Source: Methylobacterium longum (GTDB lineage Bacteria > Pseudomonadota > Alphaproteobacteria > Rhizobiales > Beijerinckiaceae). Taken from it: a DNA stretch of 64,000 nt. Of this stretch, positions 29,199-38,293 are shown piece by piece; within the stretch, counting starts at the first letter, position 1; the number at the start of each line of letters is the position of its first letter. The notes under the pieces were generated by a model, which was given only the letters and a program-made list of their open reading frames with translations, had not been told where the DNA came from and did not search any database. The position numbers were made by a program, and so were the translations under genes. Location of the stretch: assembly GCF_022179385.1 (NCBI RefSeq), contig NZ_BPQS01000019.1, forward strand, positions 41,555 through 105,554, read 5' to 3'.

Positions 29199-29673
29199 CT
29201 GGCGAGGGACCGGCTCGACGCTTAGCGCAGGAGGGCCGTCCCGTCATGAGCGAACCGGTTCGGCCGGGCATGATCGGCCGGACTGAAGAGTGACATGACC
29301 AAGGCGTGTCGATCACCCCCCATGCGGAAACGTCGGCTACCGGGATCGCTGCCAAGTCAACTTACCGACCGCAATGGCCGTGAAACGGTCACGGGGACGG
29401 TTCCGGGAGCCGCCGGCCTACGTCCGGGCGGTTCGGGGCAAAGAGCGGATCCAGAACGTCCGGACCAATTCAGGATCAGCGCATTTTGCGATGATGGGCA
29501 TGCCAGTTCGGCGGCATGAGAGGTCTCAGTACAGTCAGCGCGCGTCTCCTGTGTTCCATCGACCGTGTAGTGTCCGTTGAAAGCGGCGTTGATTGTCCAA
29601 AGAACGCTGACGCCGGTCCGGATCATGGATCTTCAGCGGGCCGACCTGCTCCACCTGGAAACGAAAACACCAG
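29199..29673. other. Gene-free 475-bp interval
   Basis: No coding frame with recognisable content. It lies upstream of the histidine kinase and downstream of the formate dehydrogenase genes, so it probably holds the kinase promoter. Confidence 0.4.
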
Positions 29674-29985
29674 CTATGATGTCCTGACAAGATCGGAGAG
29701 CCAGTCCCGGGCCTTCTGAAGCTCGTCCCACGGTGTCTCTCCCAGGGGAAAATGCACGCCGAGAACCACGCTGAGCACCGCGTTCAGATGGGCGAGGTGC
29801 TGCCGGTCGTTCGCGCTGCGGACGCCGCCGCCGCGCTGCTCCGCGATGATCGCGTCGCGGAACTTCGTCAGCTCTGCCGTCGCTTCCGAGAGACGGTCGT
29901 CGTCGCGCTCAGGCTTGCGCGCCAGCACGATGTCGAGGGCGGCGAGCGCTCGGTGGCCGGACTCCCGGCCAGGGGCGGCGCTCAC
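29674..29985 (-). CDS. Small helical protein coupled to formate dehydrogenase alpha
   Basis: 103 residues from GTG at 29985, overlapping the alpha-subunit stop as GTGA. It is mostly helical and hydrophilic, with ALAALDIVLARKPERDDDRL, AELTKFRDAIIAEQR and a C-terminal WDELQKARDWLSDLV. No cysteines or membrane segment. I do not recognise a named family; the strict coupling suggests an accessory subunit or a maturation factor for this dehydrogenase. Confidence 0.65.
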   Translation of the reverse strand: MSAAPGRESGHRALAALDIVLARKPERDDDRLSEATAELTKFRDAIIAEQRGGGVRSANDRQHLAHLNAVLSVVLGVHFPLGETPWDELQKARDWLSDLVRTS

Positions 29986-32900
29986 GTCCGGGCCTCGCTC
30001 TGCCCGAGCACGTCCGGCCGCGCCTTGCGGCCGGGCCGTATGTTGCAGGTGATCGCCTTGGTCGAGTGGATGCTGGTGTTGGCGTCGCCGGTGATCGCCA
30101 GCAGCACGTTGGCGACGTCGCCCCGCGCGTAGCCCTGCCAACCGTAGACCCAGGGCATGCCGATCTGGTGGACCTCCCGGCCGTCGATCCGGAATGGCTT
30201 GAGCCGCTCCGTGACCATGGCCCGAACCTCGACCTCGCCGCGCAGGGTCGAGATCACGGTCCAGCCGAGGTGCCGTATCCTGAGGCTCGCCGCGAGTTCC
30301 GGGGAGATTTCCACGAAGGCCTCCGGCTGGAGTTCCGCCGTGTGGGGCATGACTCGGGTGGCGATGCCGCCGCAATGCATCTCGGTCAGGCGGAAGGTGG
30401 TGAAGACGTAGGGGAATCGCGGGTCGGCGGCGTCGTGGAGTTCGTTGCCGGGCCGGCCCCAGAGCTTCGCGGTCGGGTTGCGCTGCTGCTTCGGGTAGAG
30501 CGGGTTGCGGACCGGACTCTCGATCGGCTCGTAATGCGTCGGCAGCGGCCCGTCCTTGAGCCCGGACGGCACGAACAGTGCGCACTTGCCGTCCGCCTCC
30601 ATGATGAACGGGTCGTCGCCGCCCAGCGCGTCCATGCCGTGCGGCCGCTTCGACCAGTCCGGGCGGTAGTCCGGCCGCTTGTCGGCCAGGAAGTCTGGCA
30701 CGTCGTTGCCGGTCCACTTGGCCTGCGCCTCGTCCCACCAGATCATCTTCTTGCGTTCGGACCAGGGCTTCCCGGCCGGATCCGCAGAGGCGCGGTTGTA
30801 GAGGGTCCGGCGGTTGAGCGGCCATGTCCAAGCCCAGCCGAGATGGGCGCCGGATTCCCCGGGCCCGTCCGGTCGGCGGGAGCGCGAGAGGTTCTTCCCC
30901 GTCTCCGGGAAGATGCCGCAATACATCCAGCCGCCGCAGGCTGTGGAGCCGTCGTCCTTGAGCTCGCGATAATCCGCGACCTGCTTCCCGTCCGCGACGG
31001 TCCGGCCGTTGATCTCGCGCAGCACCGCCTCGGCGTCGGGCTCCTGCTTCTCGCCCCGGAGCGCGTAGTCCCATGTCAGCGCCTGGATGGCCCGGTCCTT
31101 CGGCTCAATGGAGTCCCGGTAGAGCTCCTTCAGCCGCCGCCCGAGATGGACGATGAACCAGAGGTCCGAGCGGCTGTCGCCCGGCGGCTCGCAGACCACG
31201 TCGTGCCACTGCACCAGCCGGGAGGTGTTCGTGACCGAGCCGTCCTTCTCACCCGGCATGGCGGCGGGCAGGAAGAACATCTCGGTGCCGATCTCCTCCG
31301 GCCGGACCTCGCCCTTGCGGACCCGGTGGCCCTGCTGCCAGAAATTGGCGGTTTCCGTCATGGCGAAATCGCGCACGACCATCCATTCGAGATTGGCGAA
31401 GCCGCGTTCCACGAGTTCCGAATTCACCGCCCCCACGGCAGGGTTCTGGCCGAGGATGAACTGACCCTTCACGACCCGGTCCGACATGGCCATGGTCATC
31501 GGCTCCTGCGAGGCGTCGCCGGTGAGCTTGGGCAGGAACTGGTAGCCCCACCCGTTCTCCCGCGTCGCAGCCTCGCCGTACCAGGCCTTGAGCAGGCTGA
31601 TCACGTATTTCGGCATGTTCGACCACCAGCCCGTGGGCGGCGTCTCGGTCGCGAGGTACCGGTCGACGGTGGCGTGGTCGTGGAAGACGTTCGGCTGCGG
31701 CAGGTAGGTCGGCAGCATGTTGTAGAGCGTCGGGATGTCGGTCGAGCCCTGGATGCTGACGTGGCCGCGCAGGGCCATGATGCCGCCGCCCGGCCGCCCG
31801 ATATTGCCGAGCAGCCCCTGGATGATGCTCGCGGCCCGGATGATCTGGACGCCGGTGGAGTGATGCGTCCAACCCACCGCGTAGGTGAAGGCTCCGGTCT
31901 TCTCCCGCCCTGAGTTGTGCGCGAAGATCTCGGTGATCCGGACGAACAGGTCCTTCGGGCAGCTGGTCACCCGCTCGACCATCTCGGGCGTGTAGCGCGC
32001 GTAGTGGCGCCGCATGATCTGGTAGACGCAGTTCGGGTGCTGCAGGGTCGGGTCCTGCGGCGGCGGCGACTTGGTCATGCTCTCGAAGGCCGCGCCCTCA
32101 TCGGAGGAATTCTCCTGGGATTGCACCCGGTGCTCGGCCACCGGCGACGGCACGGTCTTGCCGGCGTATTGCCACGTGTCCTGCGAATAGGTCCCAGCTA
32201 CCGGGTCGTAGCCGGAGAACAGGCCTTCGTTCTGCTCGGGGTCGCCGTAGCCCTCCTCGATGATGTGGCTGATGTTCGTGTAGGCGAGGGCGAAGTCCCG
32301 GAACCAGAGGTCGTTCTCGAGGATGTGCCGGATCATCCCGCCGAGGAACGCGATGTCGGACCCGGAGCGGATCGGCGCGTAGATGTCGGCGAGCGCGCTC
32401 GTGCGGGTGTAGCGCGGGTCGATGTGGATCACGGTCGCGCCGCGGCGCTGGGCCTCCACGACGAAGCGGAATCCCACCGGGTGGTTCTCCGCGAGGTTGG
32501 ACCCCATCTCGATGATGCAGTCGGAATTGGCCAAGTCCCACAGCGCCATGGTGGCGGCGCCGCGCCCGAAGGTGGTACCCAGACTGGGCACCGAGGACGA
32601 GTGTCAGATGCGCGCTTGGTTCTCGATGTTGATCATCCCGAGGCCGCCGCCGAACAGCTTCTTGATGAGGTAGTTCTCCTCGTTGTCCATGGTGGCGCCC
32701 CCGAGGGAGCCCAGGCCTAAGGTGTGATTGATGATCCGGCCGTCCGGTAGGGTTCCCGCGAAGGTCTCGTCGCGCACCTGTTTGGTCAGCTGGGCGATGC
32801 GCTCCATCGCCCAGGCCAGCGGCCTCTTCTCCCATCGGTCGGAATAGGGCGCCCGGTAGAGCACGTCGCTGATCCGCTCGGGTGAGAGCAGCATGCCGAG

Positions 32901-33197
32901 CGTGCCGGCGCCCTTGGGGCACAGGGTTCCCTGGTTGATCGGGCTGCGCGGATCACCCTCCACGTGGATCGGCCTGCCGTTCTTGGCGTAGATGAGCTGA
33001 CCGCAGCCCACGGCGCAGAACGGGCATACGCTGGTGCCGATCCGGTCGGCCTCCTCCAGGCGGGGGCGCAGGTTTGCCGAGGTCGTGCTCCGGGCCGCCT
33101 CGGACATGACGCTCTGCCCGGCCATCTGGCGCGGGAGCGACCAGTCCCGCACGAAGCCCGCTACCCTCTCCGACAAGCGCCTGCGGATCTTCGTCAT
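29982..33197 (-). CDS. fdhA: Formate dehydrogenase alpha subunit, selenocysteine-containing (UGA at 32604-32606)
   Basis: Mo/W-bis-MGD enzyme oxidising formate to CO2; 1071 residues when the in-frame TGA is read as selenocysteine 198. The context around it is NQARI-U-HSSSVPSLGTTFGRGA, the same place as the active-site Sec of E. coli FdnG/FdoG, and a SECIS-like hairpin follows. The N-terminal 4Fe-4S motif is CPFCAVGCGQ...TLCPKG (from about residue 58). The C-terminal part has the pterin-binding domain. No twin-arginine signal with a hydrophobic segment is seen; the N-terminus MTKIRRRLSERVAGFVRDW is only basic and amphipathic. Its expected partners (beta, NrfD-type gamma) are divergent at 33.6-35.6 kb. 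Confidence 0.9.
32574..32592 (-). promoter_or_regulatory. Bacterial SECIS-like hairpin downstream of the Sec UGA
   Basis: In the alpha-subunit mRNA, GGUGCCC and GGGUACC form a 7-bp stem (one G-U pair) around the loop AGUCU, 11 nt after the UGA. E. coli fdhF has a closely similar element at similar spacing with loop AGGUCU, bound by SelB. The element lies in coding sequence. Confidence 0.75.
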
Positions 33198-33401
33198 CGT
33201 GCCACCCGTTGCTCGGCCTTCGCAAGGTTAAGCCGGGCGGGCAGCCATTTTGTTCCCGGCCGAGCGGCGCCCGGCAGCACTCGCGGCGTTGCGCCAAGGT
33301 CAGGCCGGATCGGCTGAGAAACTTCGCCGGCGAGCGGCGGTTATCGGATCAGTTGTGATCTATTCCAGGCTTCGACTGCCACGCTCCGAGAGGACGAGAC
33401 T

Positions 33402-33641
33402 TTGACGTATGTTAAAGAAGGCGTGGTCACCATCGTCCAGGAGAGCCGCTTTCAGCTCACGGACGACAACGGGGTCTCGCACCTGTTCCTGCTGGACCGC
33501 AACGCCGCGGCCGAGCCGGCGCAACTCGCGCCCCTTCAAGCCCGCCAGGCGCGGGTGCGCGTGACCTACGAGCCCGCTCGGAACCTGATCGGCCTCGTGG
33601 CCCGTTCGGTCCGCCTCCTCCCGCCGTCCCAGGCCCGCTGA
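33402..33641 (+). CDS. Small protein upstream of formate dehydrogenase beta subunit
   Basis: 79 residues from TTG at 33402 with AGAGGA about 8 bp before it. The sequence MTYVKEGVVTIVQESRFQLT, then DDNGVSHLFLLDRNAAAEPA, then a beta-rich ending, suggests a small OB-like or beta-barrel fold. No cysteines, no helix long enough for a membrane anchor. Being 13 bp before fdhB it is probably an accessory or regulatory part of the same operon. Function unknown. Confidence 0.7.
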   Translation: MTYVKEGVVTIVQESRFQLTDDNGVSHLFLLDRNAAAEPAQLAPLQARQARVRVTYEPARNLIGLVARSVRLLPPSQAR

Positions 33642-33654
33642 GGAGCGCCGACCC

Positions 33655-34563
33655 ATGAACATGCATCCCCGCGCCCTGGAGCACGCTTACTCCACCTTGG
33701 ATCACGTGATCCCGAACGAGTCCGAACTCACCGCCGGGGTGCGGATCGAGGCGGGGCGGTCCTACGGCTTCTTCACCGACACCACGGTCTGCATCGGCTG
33801 CAAGGCCTGCGAAGTCGCCTGCAAGGAGTGGAACAATCTGCCGGCCGACAATATCGGGCTCACCGGCCAGAGCTTCGACAACACCGGCGCCCTGTCGGCC
33901 AACAGCTGGCGGCACGTCGCCTTCGTAGAGAAGTCCGGGGCAAACGGCCTCCGGGGCGGACAGGACCAGAAGTTCCAGTCCGGCTGGCTCATGATGAGCG
34001 ACGTGTGCAAGCACTGCCACAACGCGCCCTGCCTCGAAGCCTGCCCGACCGGGGCCCTGTTCAAGACCGAGTTCGACACGGTCGTGGTCCAGCAGGATAT
34101 CTGCAATGGCTGCGGCTACTGCGTGCCGGCCTGCCCGTTCGGCGTGATCGACGTCAGCACGGTGGACGGCAAGGCGCACAAGTGCACCCTCTGCTACGAC
34201 CGCCTCAAGGGCGGGCTGGAGCCTGCCTGCGCCAAATCCTGCCCGACTGACTCGATCCAGTTCGGCGAGTTGTCCGACCTCCAGATCCGGGCGGCCGAGC
34301 GCGTCGAGCACCTGCACGGGATCGGCGTGGACAGCGCCTACCTGTACGGCACCCCCGGCGCCCCGGGGGCGACCGGCGATCTCGGGCACCTCAACGCCTT
34401 CTTCCTGCTGATCGACCGGCCGGAGGTCTACAACCTGCCGGCCGCCCCAACCCGGCCCGCCAACCGGGTCGCGCCGAGCCTCGCCACTGGCCTCGCCACG
34501 GTGGCGGCGCTGGCGCTCGCGAGCGCCTTCCTATTCGCGCCGCAGCGGGGTGAGCGACCGTGA
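33655..34563 (+). CDS. fdhB: Formate dehydrogenase beta subunit (four 4Fe-4S clusters)
   Basis: 302 residues; transfers electrons from alpha to the membrane subunit. Four cluster motifs are visible in order: CIGCKACEVACKEWN, CKHCHNAPCLEACPTG, CNGCGYCVPACPFGV and CTLCYDRL...CAKSCPTDSI. A C-terminal hydrophobic helix, SLATGLATVAALALASAFLF, anchors it to the membrane, as in FdnH. It overlaps the next gene as GTGA. Confidence 0.93.
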   Translation: MNMHPRALEHAYSTLDHVIPNESELTAGVRIEAGRSYGFFTDTTVCIGCKACEVACKEWNNLPADNIGLTGQSFDNTGALSANSWRHVAFVEKSGANGLRGGQDQKFQSGWLMMSDVCKHCHNAPCLEACPTGALFKTEFDTVVVQQDICNGCGYCVPACPFGVIDVSTVDGKAHKCTLCYDRLKGGLEPACAKSCPTDSIQFGELSDLQIRAAERVEHLHGIGVDSAYLYGTPGAPGATGDLGHLNAFFLLIDRPEVYNLPAAPTRPANRVAPSLATGLATVAALALASAFLFAPQRGERP

Positions 34564-35621
34564 CCGCCACGATCAGCCCGGAAGCCGCTCCCGCCACGCG
34601 GGACGGCCCCGAGGACGCGCCGCGCGTCCCCCGGCAGGCCACCGAGCCGCCCTCGGTGCACGGACGGCCGAACCGGGCCGGCTGGACGGGGCCGACCTAT
34701 TACGGCCGCCCGCAGCTCAAGGCGTCGCCGTTCGAGAACCCGGTGGTGGGCGGCTACATCTTTCTCGCCGGCCTGTCCGGTTCGGCCGCGGTGATCGCCG
34801 CCCTGGCGGACCTGCGTCAGGGCGCGGAGGCGGCGCCGCTCGTGCGCCGGGGGCGCTACCTCGCGCTGCTCGCCCCCATCCTCGGCGCGCCGCTCTTGGT
34901 TTATGACCTGCACACGCCCGAGCGCTTCTACAACATGCTGCGGGTGGCCAAGCACACCTCGCCCATGTCGATCGGCACCTGGATCCTGATGGGCTTCAGC
35001 GGGGCCGCCGGCCTCACCGCGGCGGCGCAATTCGGTGCAGATCTCCGGCCAGGGACGCGGGGCCTCAGGGGCCTTGCCCGCGCCGCCCAGGTGCCGGCGG
35101 CGCTCACGGGCCTCGGCCTCTCGACCTACACGGCGTCCCTGCTGTCGGCGACCTCGACGCCGCTCTGGGCCGCGGCCCCGCAGAGCCTCGCCATGCGTTT
35201 CGGCGCCTCGTCGATGGCTTCGGCGGCCGTGGCGCTGGCGATGACCGAGGCCGATCCGAGCCGGCGCCGCGCCCTTGAGGGAACCGCCGCGGCGGCGCTC
35301 GCCGCCGAACTCGCCGGCGCGGCGATCTCGCATGCCACCTACCGGCGCACGGGCGTCGCGGGCGCCCTCAGCGGGAAGGCCGGCAGGGTGGAGCATCTGG
35401 GGGCGACCCTCCTGGGCACCGCCCTCCCGCTGGGGATCTTGGCAGCCTCGCTCCTGACCCGCCGCGGCCTGCCGCGACCCGTGACGGCTCTCGCCGCCGT
35501 CGCGACGCTCGCGGGCGCCGCGGCCCTGCGGATATCAATCATGGCGGCGGGCGACCGTTCGGCCGAGGATCCGGACGTGAGCTTCCGGTTCAGCCAGCCC
35601 GAAAATCTGCCCGCACGGTGA
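34560..35621 (+). CDS. NrfD/PsrC-type membrane subunit of formate dehydrogenase
   Basis: 353 residues from GTG at 34560. After a roughly 60-residue hydrophilic leader, about eight hydrophobic helices follow, with NPVVGGYIFLAGLSGSAAVI and SPMSIGTWILMGFSGAAGL characteristic of NrfD/PsrC quinone-interacting subunits. This replaces the cytochrome b-type gamma subunit of E. coli FDH-N, so electrons probably go straight to quinone without heme. Last gene of the operon. Confidence 0.88.
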   Translation: MTATISPEAAPATRDGPEDAPRVPRQATEPPSVHGRPNRAGWTGPTYYGRPQLKASPFENPVVGGYIFLAGLSGSAAVIAALADLRQGAEAAPLVRRGRYLALLAPILGAPLLVYDLHTPERFYNMLRVAKHTSPMSIGTWILMGFSGAAGLTAAAQFGADLRPGTRGLRGLARAAQVPAALTGLGLSTYTASLLSATSTPLWAAAPQSLAMRFGASSMASAAVALAMTEADPSRRRALEGTAAAALAAELAGAAISHATYRRTGVAGALSGKAGRVEHLGATLLGTALPLGILAASLLTRRGLPRPVTALAAVATLAGAAALRISIMAAGDRSAEDPDVSFRFSQPENLPAR

Positions 35622-36095
35622 TCCATCCATGCCCCGGGGACCGCATCCGTCGGATCCGGTTGCGCGCTCAGCGAAGGGCCCCCTCCCGCCCCTCCAGTCG
35701 CGGCCGCATCATGTCCGGATTTTATAGGGAACCGCGGGCGGGGGCCGTCATTTGCTTGGATGAGGTCGGAGAATGACGGCGCGAACCTTTTTATCGGCAG
35801 CTGATCTCGATTTCTCGAAATAATCGTTGATCTGCCCACCAGTCTCATTTGAGGTGGACTGGAGAGATGCCGCTCAGGCGCCTGTCTAGGGACCTCCGTG
35901 CCGCCGGCTAGATGAGGCGGATTGTCTCGCGGAGATTTATCGTCGGACGGCACAAATAGCCCATATTTCCCGCGACCTTAGCATTGAAGATTGGTTTTTC
36001 GTTCGCCGAGGCCGGAATTTAACTTGCGTTGTTTCTCCGGTCCGGGATTCCCGCTCTACATAGCTGAAGGTCCTCGCAGGGGAATGTGACGCCTC
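35622..36095. promoter_or_regulatory. Upstream region of the glycoconjugate operon
   Basis: 474 bp without a gene. It is distinctly more AT-rich than its surroundings over about 35715-36060, as expected of a promoter region; no operator or defined -35/-10 box could be named. The glyco operon begins at 36096. Confidence 0.4.
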
Positions 36096-37211
36096 GTGCC
36101 GGAATTCGTACTCATTACCGGAGGCGCCGGCTTCATCGGTCGCCACCTCTCCGCCGAACTTCTGCGCCGCGGCTACCGCGTGCGGGTGCTCGACAGCCTG
36201 ATCGAGCAGGTCCATGGCGGCGGGACAAGCGGTGCCGGGATGCTGCCGCCAGAGGTCGAGTTCCAGGCGGGCGACGTCCGCGACGGCGCGGCGGTGGCCA
36301 GGGCCTTGCGCGGGATCGACCGGGTCGTGCACCTCGCGGCCGAAGTCGGCGTTGGCCAGAGCATGTACGCCGTCGAGCGCTACGTCTCGGTCAACGATTG
36401 CGGCACGGCCGTGCTGTTCCAGCAGCTCATCGAAGCGCCGGTGAGGCGCGTGGTCGTGGCCTCGTCCATGAGCATCTACGGCGAGGGGCTCTACCGCACC
36501 TCGGACGGTGGAACGGCCGAGGAGGTGGTGCGCCGCCCCCGCCGGCCCGGCGAGCCCTGGGACCCCCTCGACGCGCAGGGGCAGCCCATGCGGCCGATCC
36601 CGACGCCGGAATCGAAGCGCCCGGCCCTGGCCTCGGTCTACGCGTTGACCAAGTATACGCAGGAGCGCCTGACGCTCACGCTGGCCCCCGCCTACGGGAT
36701 GGAGGGTGTGGCGCTCCGCCTGTGGAACGCCTACGGGCCGGGACAAGCCCTGTCGAACCCCTATACCGGCGTGCTGGCGATCTTCGCGGCTCGCCTGCAT
36801 AACGGCCAGCCGCCGATGATCTTCGAGGACGGCGAGCAGCGGCGCGACTTCGTCCACGTGGAGGATGTCGCCCAGGCCTTTGCGCTGGCCCTGGAGCATC
36901 CGGCGGCCGCCGGTCAGGTCTACAACGTCGGCAGCGGCCAGGACCGGACTGTCCGGGAGGTCGCCCGCCTGCTGGCCCGCGCCATGGGCCGGGAGGGTAT
37001 CGAGCCGGAGCTGGCTGGCCAGGCCCGGCTCGGCGACATCCGGCACTGCATCGCCGATATCGGCAAGATCCAGCGGGAGCTCGGCTACGCGCCGCGTCGT
37101 GATTTCGTCGAAGGGCTCGCCGAACTCGCCGCCTGGGTGGCCGAGCAGCAGGCCGTCGACCGCGTCGCCGAAGCGCGGCGCGAACTCGAAGCGCGGGGTC
37201 TCGTCGCGTGA
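36096..37211 (+). CDS. Extended SDR NAD-dependent epimerase/dehydratase (nucleotide-sugar)
   Basis: 371 residues from GTG at 36096 with AGGGGA upstream. The NAD-binding TGGAGFIG and the catalytic region SSMSIYGEG, with an inserted segment before YALTKYTQE (YxxxK), place it with UDP-galactose-4-epimerase-like enzymes. The C-terminal GDIRHCIADIGKIQRELGYA is a motif I know from dTDP-L-rhamnose 4-epimerase-like enzymes. First gene of a twelve-gene operon; supplies a modified nucleotide sugar. Substrate not defined. Confidence 0.85.
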   Translation: MPEFVLITGGAGFIGRHLSAELLRRGYRVRVLDSLIEQVHGGGTSGAGMLPPEVEFQAGDVRDGAAVARALRGIDRVVHLAAEVGVGQSMYAVERYVSVNDCGTAVLFQQLIEAPVRRVVVASSMSIYGEGLYRTSDGGTAEEVVRRPRRPGEPWDPLDAQGQPMRPIPTPESKRPALASVYALTKYTQERLTLTLAPAYGMEGVALRLWNAYGPGQALSNPYTGVLAIFAARLHNGQPPMIFEDGEQRRDFVHVEDVAQAFALALEHPAAAGQVYNVGSGQDRTVREVARLLARAMGREGIEPELAGQARLGDIRHCIADIGKIQRELGYAPRRDFVEGLAELAAWVAEQQAVDRVAEARRELEARGLVA

Positions 37212-38269
37212 ACGGCCGGCCGATCCTCGTCACCGGCGGCGCCGGGTTCATCGGCGCCAACCTGTCCGACAGCCTCGCGGCCGACGGCCACGCCGTGATC
37301 GTCTACGACGCCCTGTCTCGCCCCGGCGTCGCAGGCAACCTCGACTGGCTGCGGCAGCGCCACGGCAGCCGGATCACCCCGGTCGTCGCCGACATTCGCG
37401 ACGCGCCGGAACTCGCCCGGGCGGTGGCGGAGGCGGGCGCGGTGTTCCACTTCGCCGCCCAGGTCGCCGTGACCACGAGTCTCGTCGCGCCGCGCGCCGA
37501 CCTGGAGATCAACCTCCTCGGCACCGTGAACCTCCTAGAGGCGTTACGCGCGCTCGAGCGGCCGGTGCCGGTGCTCTACGCCTCCACCAACAAAGTCTAC
37601 GGCGACCTCCCCGACATCACCCTGGAGGCGGTCGGCGAGGCCTATCTCCCGGCCGATCCGGACCTGCGCGCCCGCGGCATCGGCGAGGCGAGACCCCTGG
37701 ATTTCCACACGCCCTACGGCTGCTCCAAGGGTGCGGCCGACCAGTACGTCCTCGACTACGCCCGCAGCTTCGGCATCCCGGCGGCGGTGATGCGGATGAG
37801 CTGCGTCTACGGCCCGCGCCAGATGGGCAACGAGGACCAGGGCTGGGTCGCCCACTTCCTGATCCGGGCGCTCGCCGGCGAGGCGGTCACGCTCTACGGT
37901 GACGGCCGGCAGGTGCGTGACATCCTGCACGTGCGCGACGTGGTGGCGGTCTACCGGGCGGCCCTCGCCTGCATCGACACCGCGGCCGGTCGCGCCTTCA
38001 ACATTGGCGGCGGCCCCGGCAACGCCGTGAGCCTGCTGCAGCTCCTCGACCATGTCGGCGCCCTGCTGGGCCGCCCGGTGGCGCGCAGCTTCCAGGACTG
38101 GCGCCCCGGCGACCAGCGCTACTACGTCTCCGACACGCGACGGGCCGTCGAGAGCCTCGGCCTTGAGCCCTTCACCGGCTGGCGCGATGGGGTTGCCGAC
38201 CTGGCGCACTGGCTCACCACCGAGCGTGCGCAGGCGGGCGCCCCGCCGCTCGCGGGAGCGGCCGCATGA
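37208..38269 (+). CDS. NAD-dependent epimerase, CDP-paratose 2-epimerase-like
   Basis: 353 residues from GTG at 37208, overlapping the previous stop. Extended SDR with TGGAGFIGANL for NAD binding, the ASTNKVYGDLPDIT stretch typical of CDP-paratose 2-epimerases and TPYGCSKGAADQ (YxxxK). FNIGGGPGNAVSLLQLL and the C-terminal RPGDQRYYVSDTRRA support a sugar-nucleotide epimerase. Together with the first gene it gives two separate sugar-inverting activities to the operon. Confidence 0.85.
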   Translation: MNGRPILVTGGAGFIGANLSDSLAADGHAVIVYDALSRPGVAGNLDWLRQRHGSRITPVVADIRDAPELARAVAEAGAVFHFAAQVAVTTSLVAPRADLEINLLGTVNLLEALRALERPVPVLYASTNKVYGDLPDITLEAVGEAYLPADPDLRARGIGEARPLDFHTPYGCSKGAADQYVLDYARSFGIPAAVMRMSCVYGPRQMGNEDQGWVAHFLIRALAGEAVTLYGDGRQVRDILHVRDVVAVYRAALACIDTAAGRAFNIGGGPGNAVSLLQLLDHVGALLGRPVARSFQDWRPGDQRYYVSDTRRAVESLGLEPFTGWRDGVADLAHWLTTERAQAGAPPLAGAAA

Positions 38270-38293
38270 GGGTCGACCCATGAGAGACGCCCC

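Noticed and set aside
29982..32606. FDH alpha as a pseudogene split by a stop
   Set aside because: Conserved Sec context and the SECIS-like hairpin explain the TGA; no other lesion is present.
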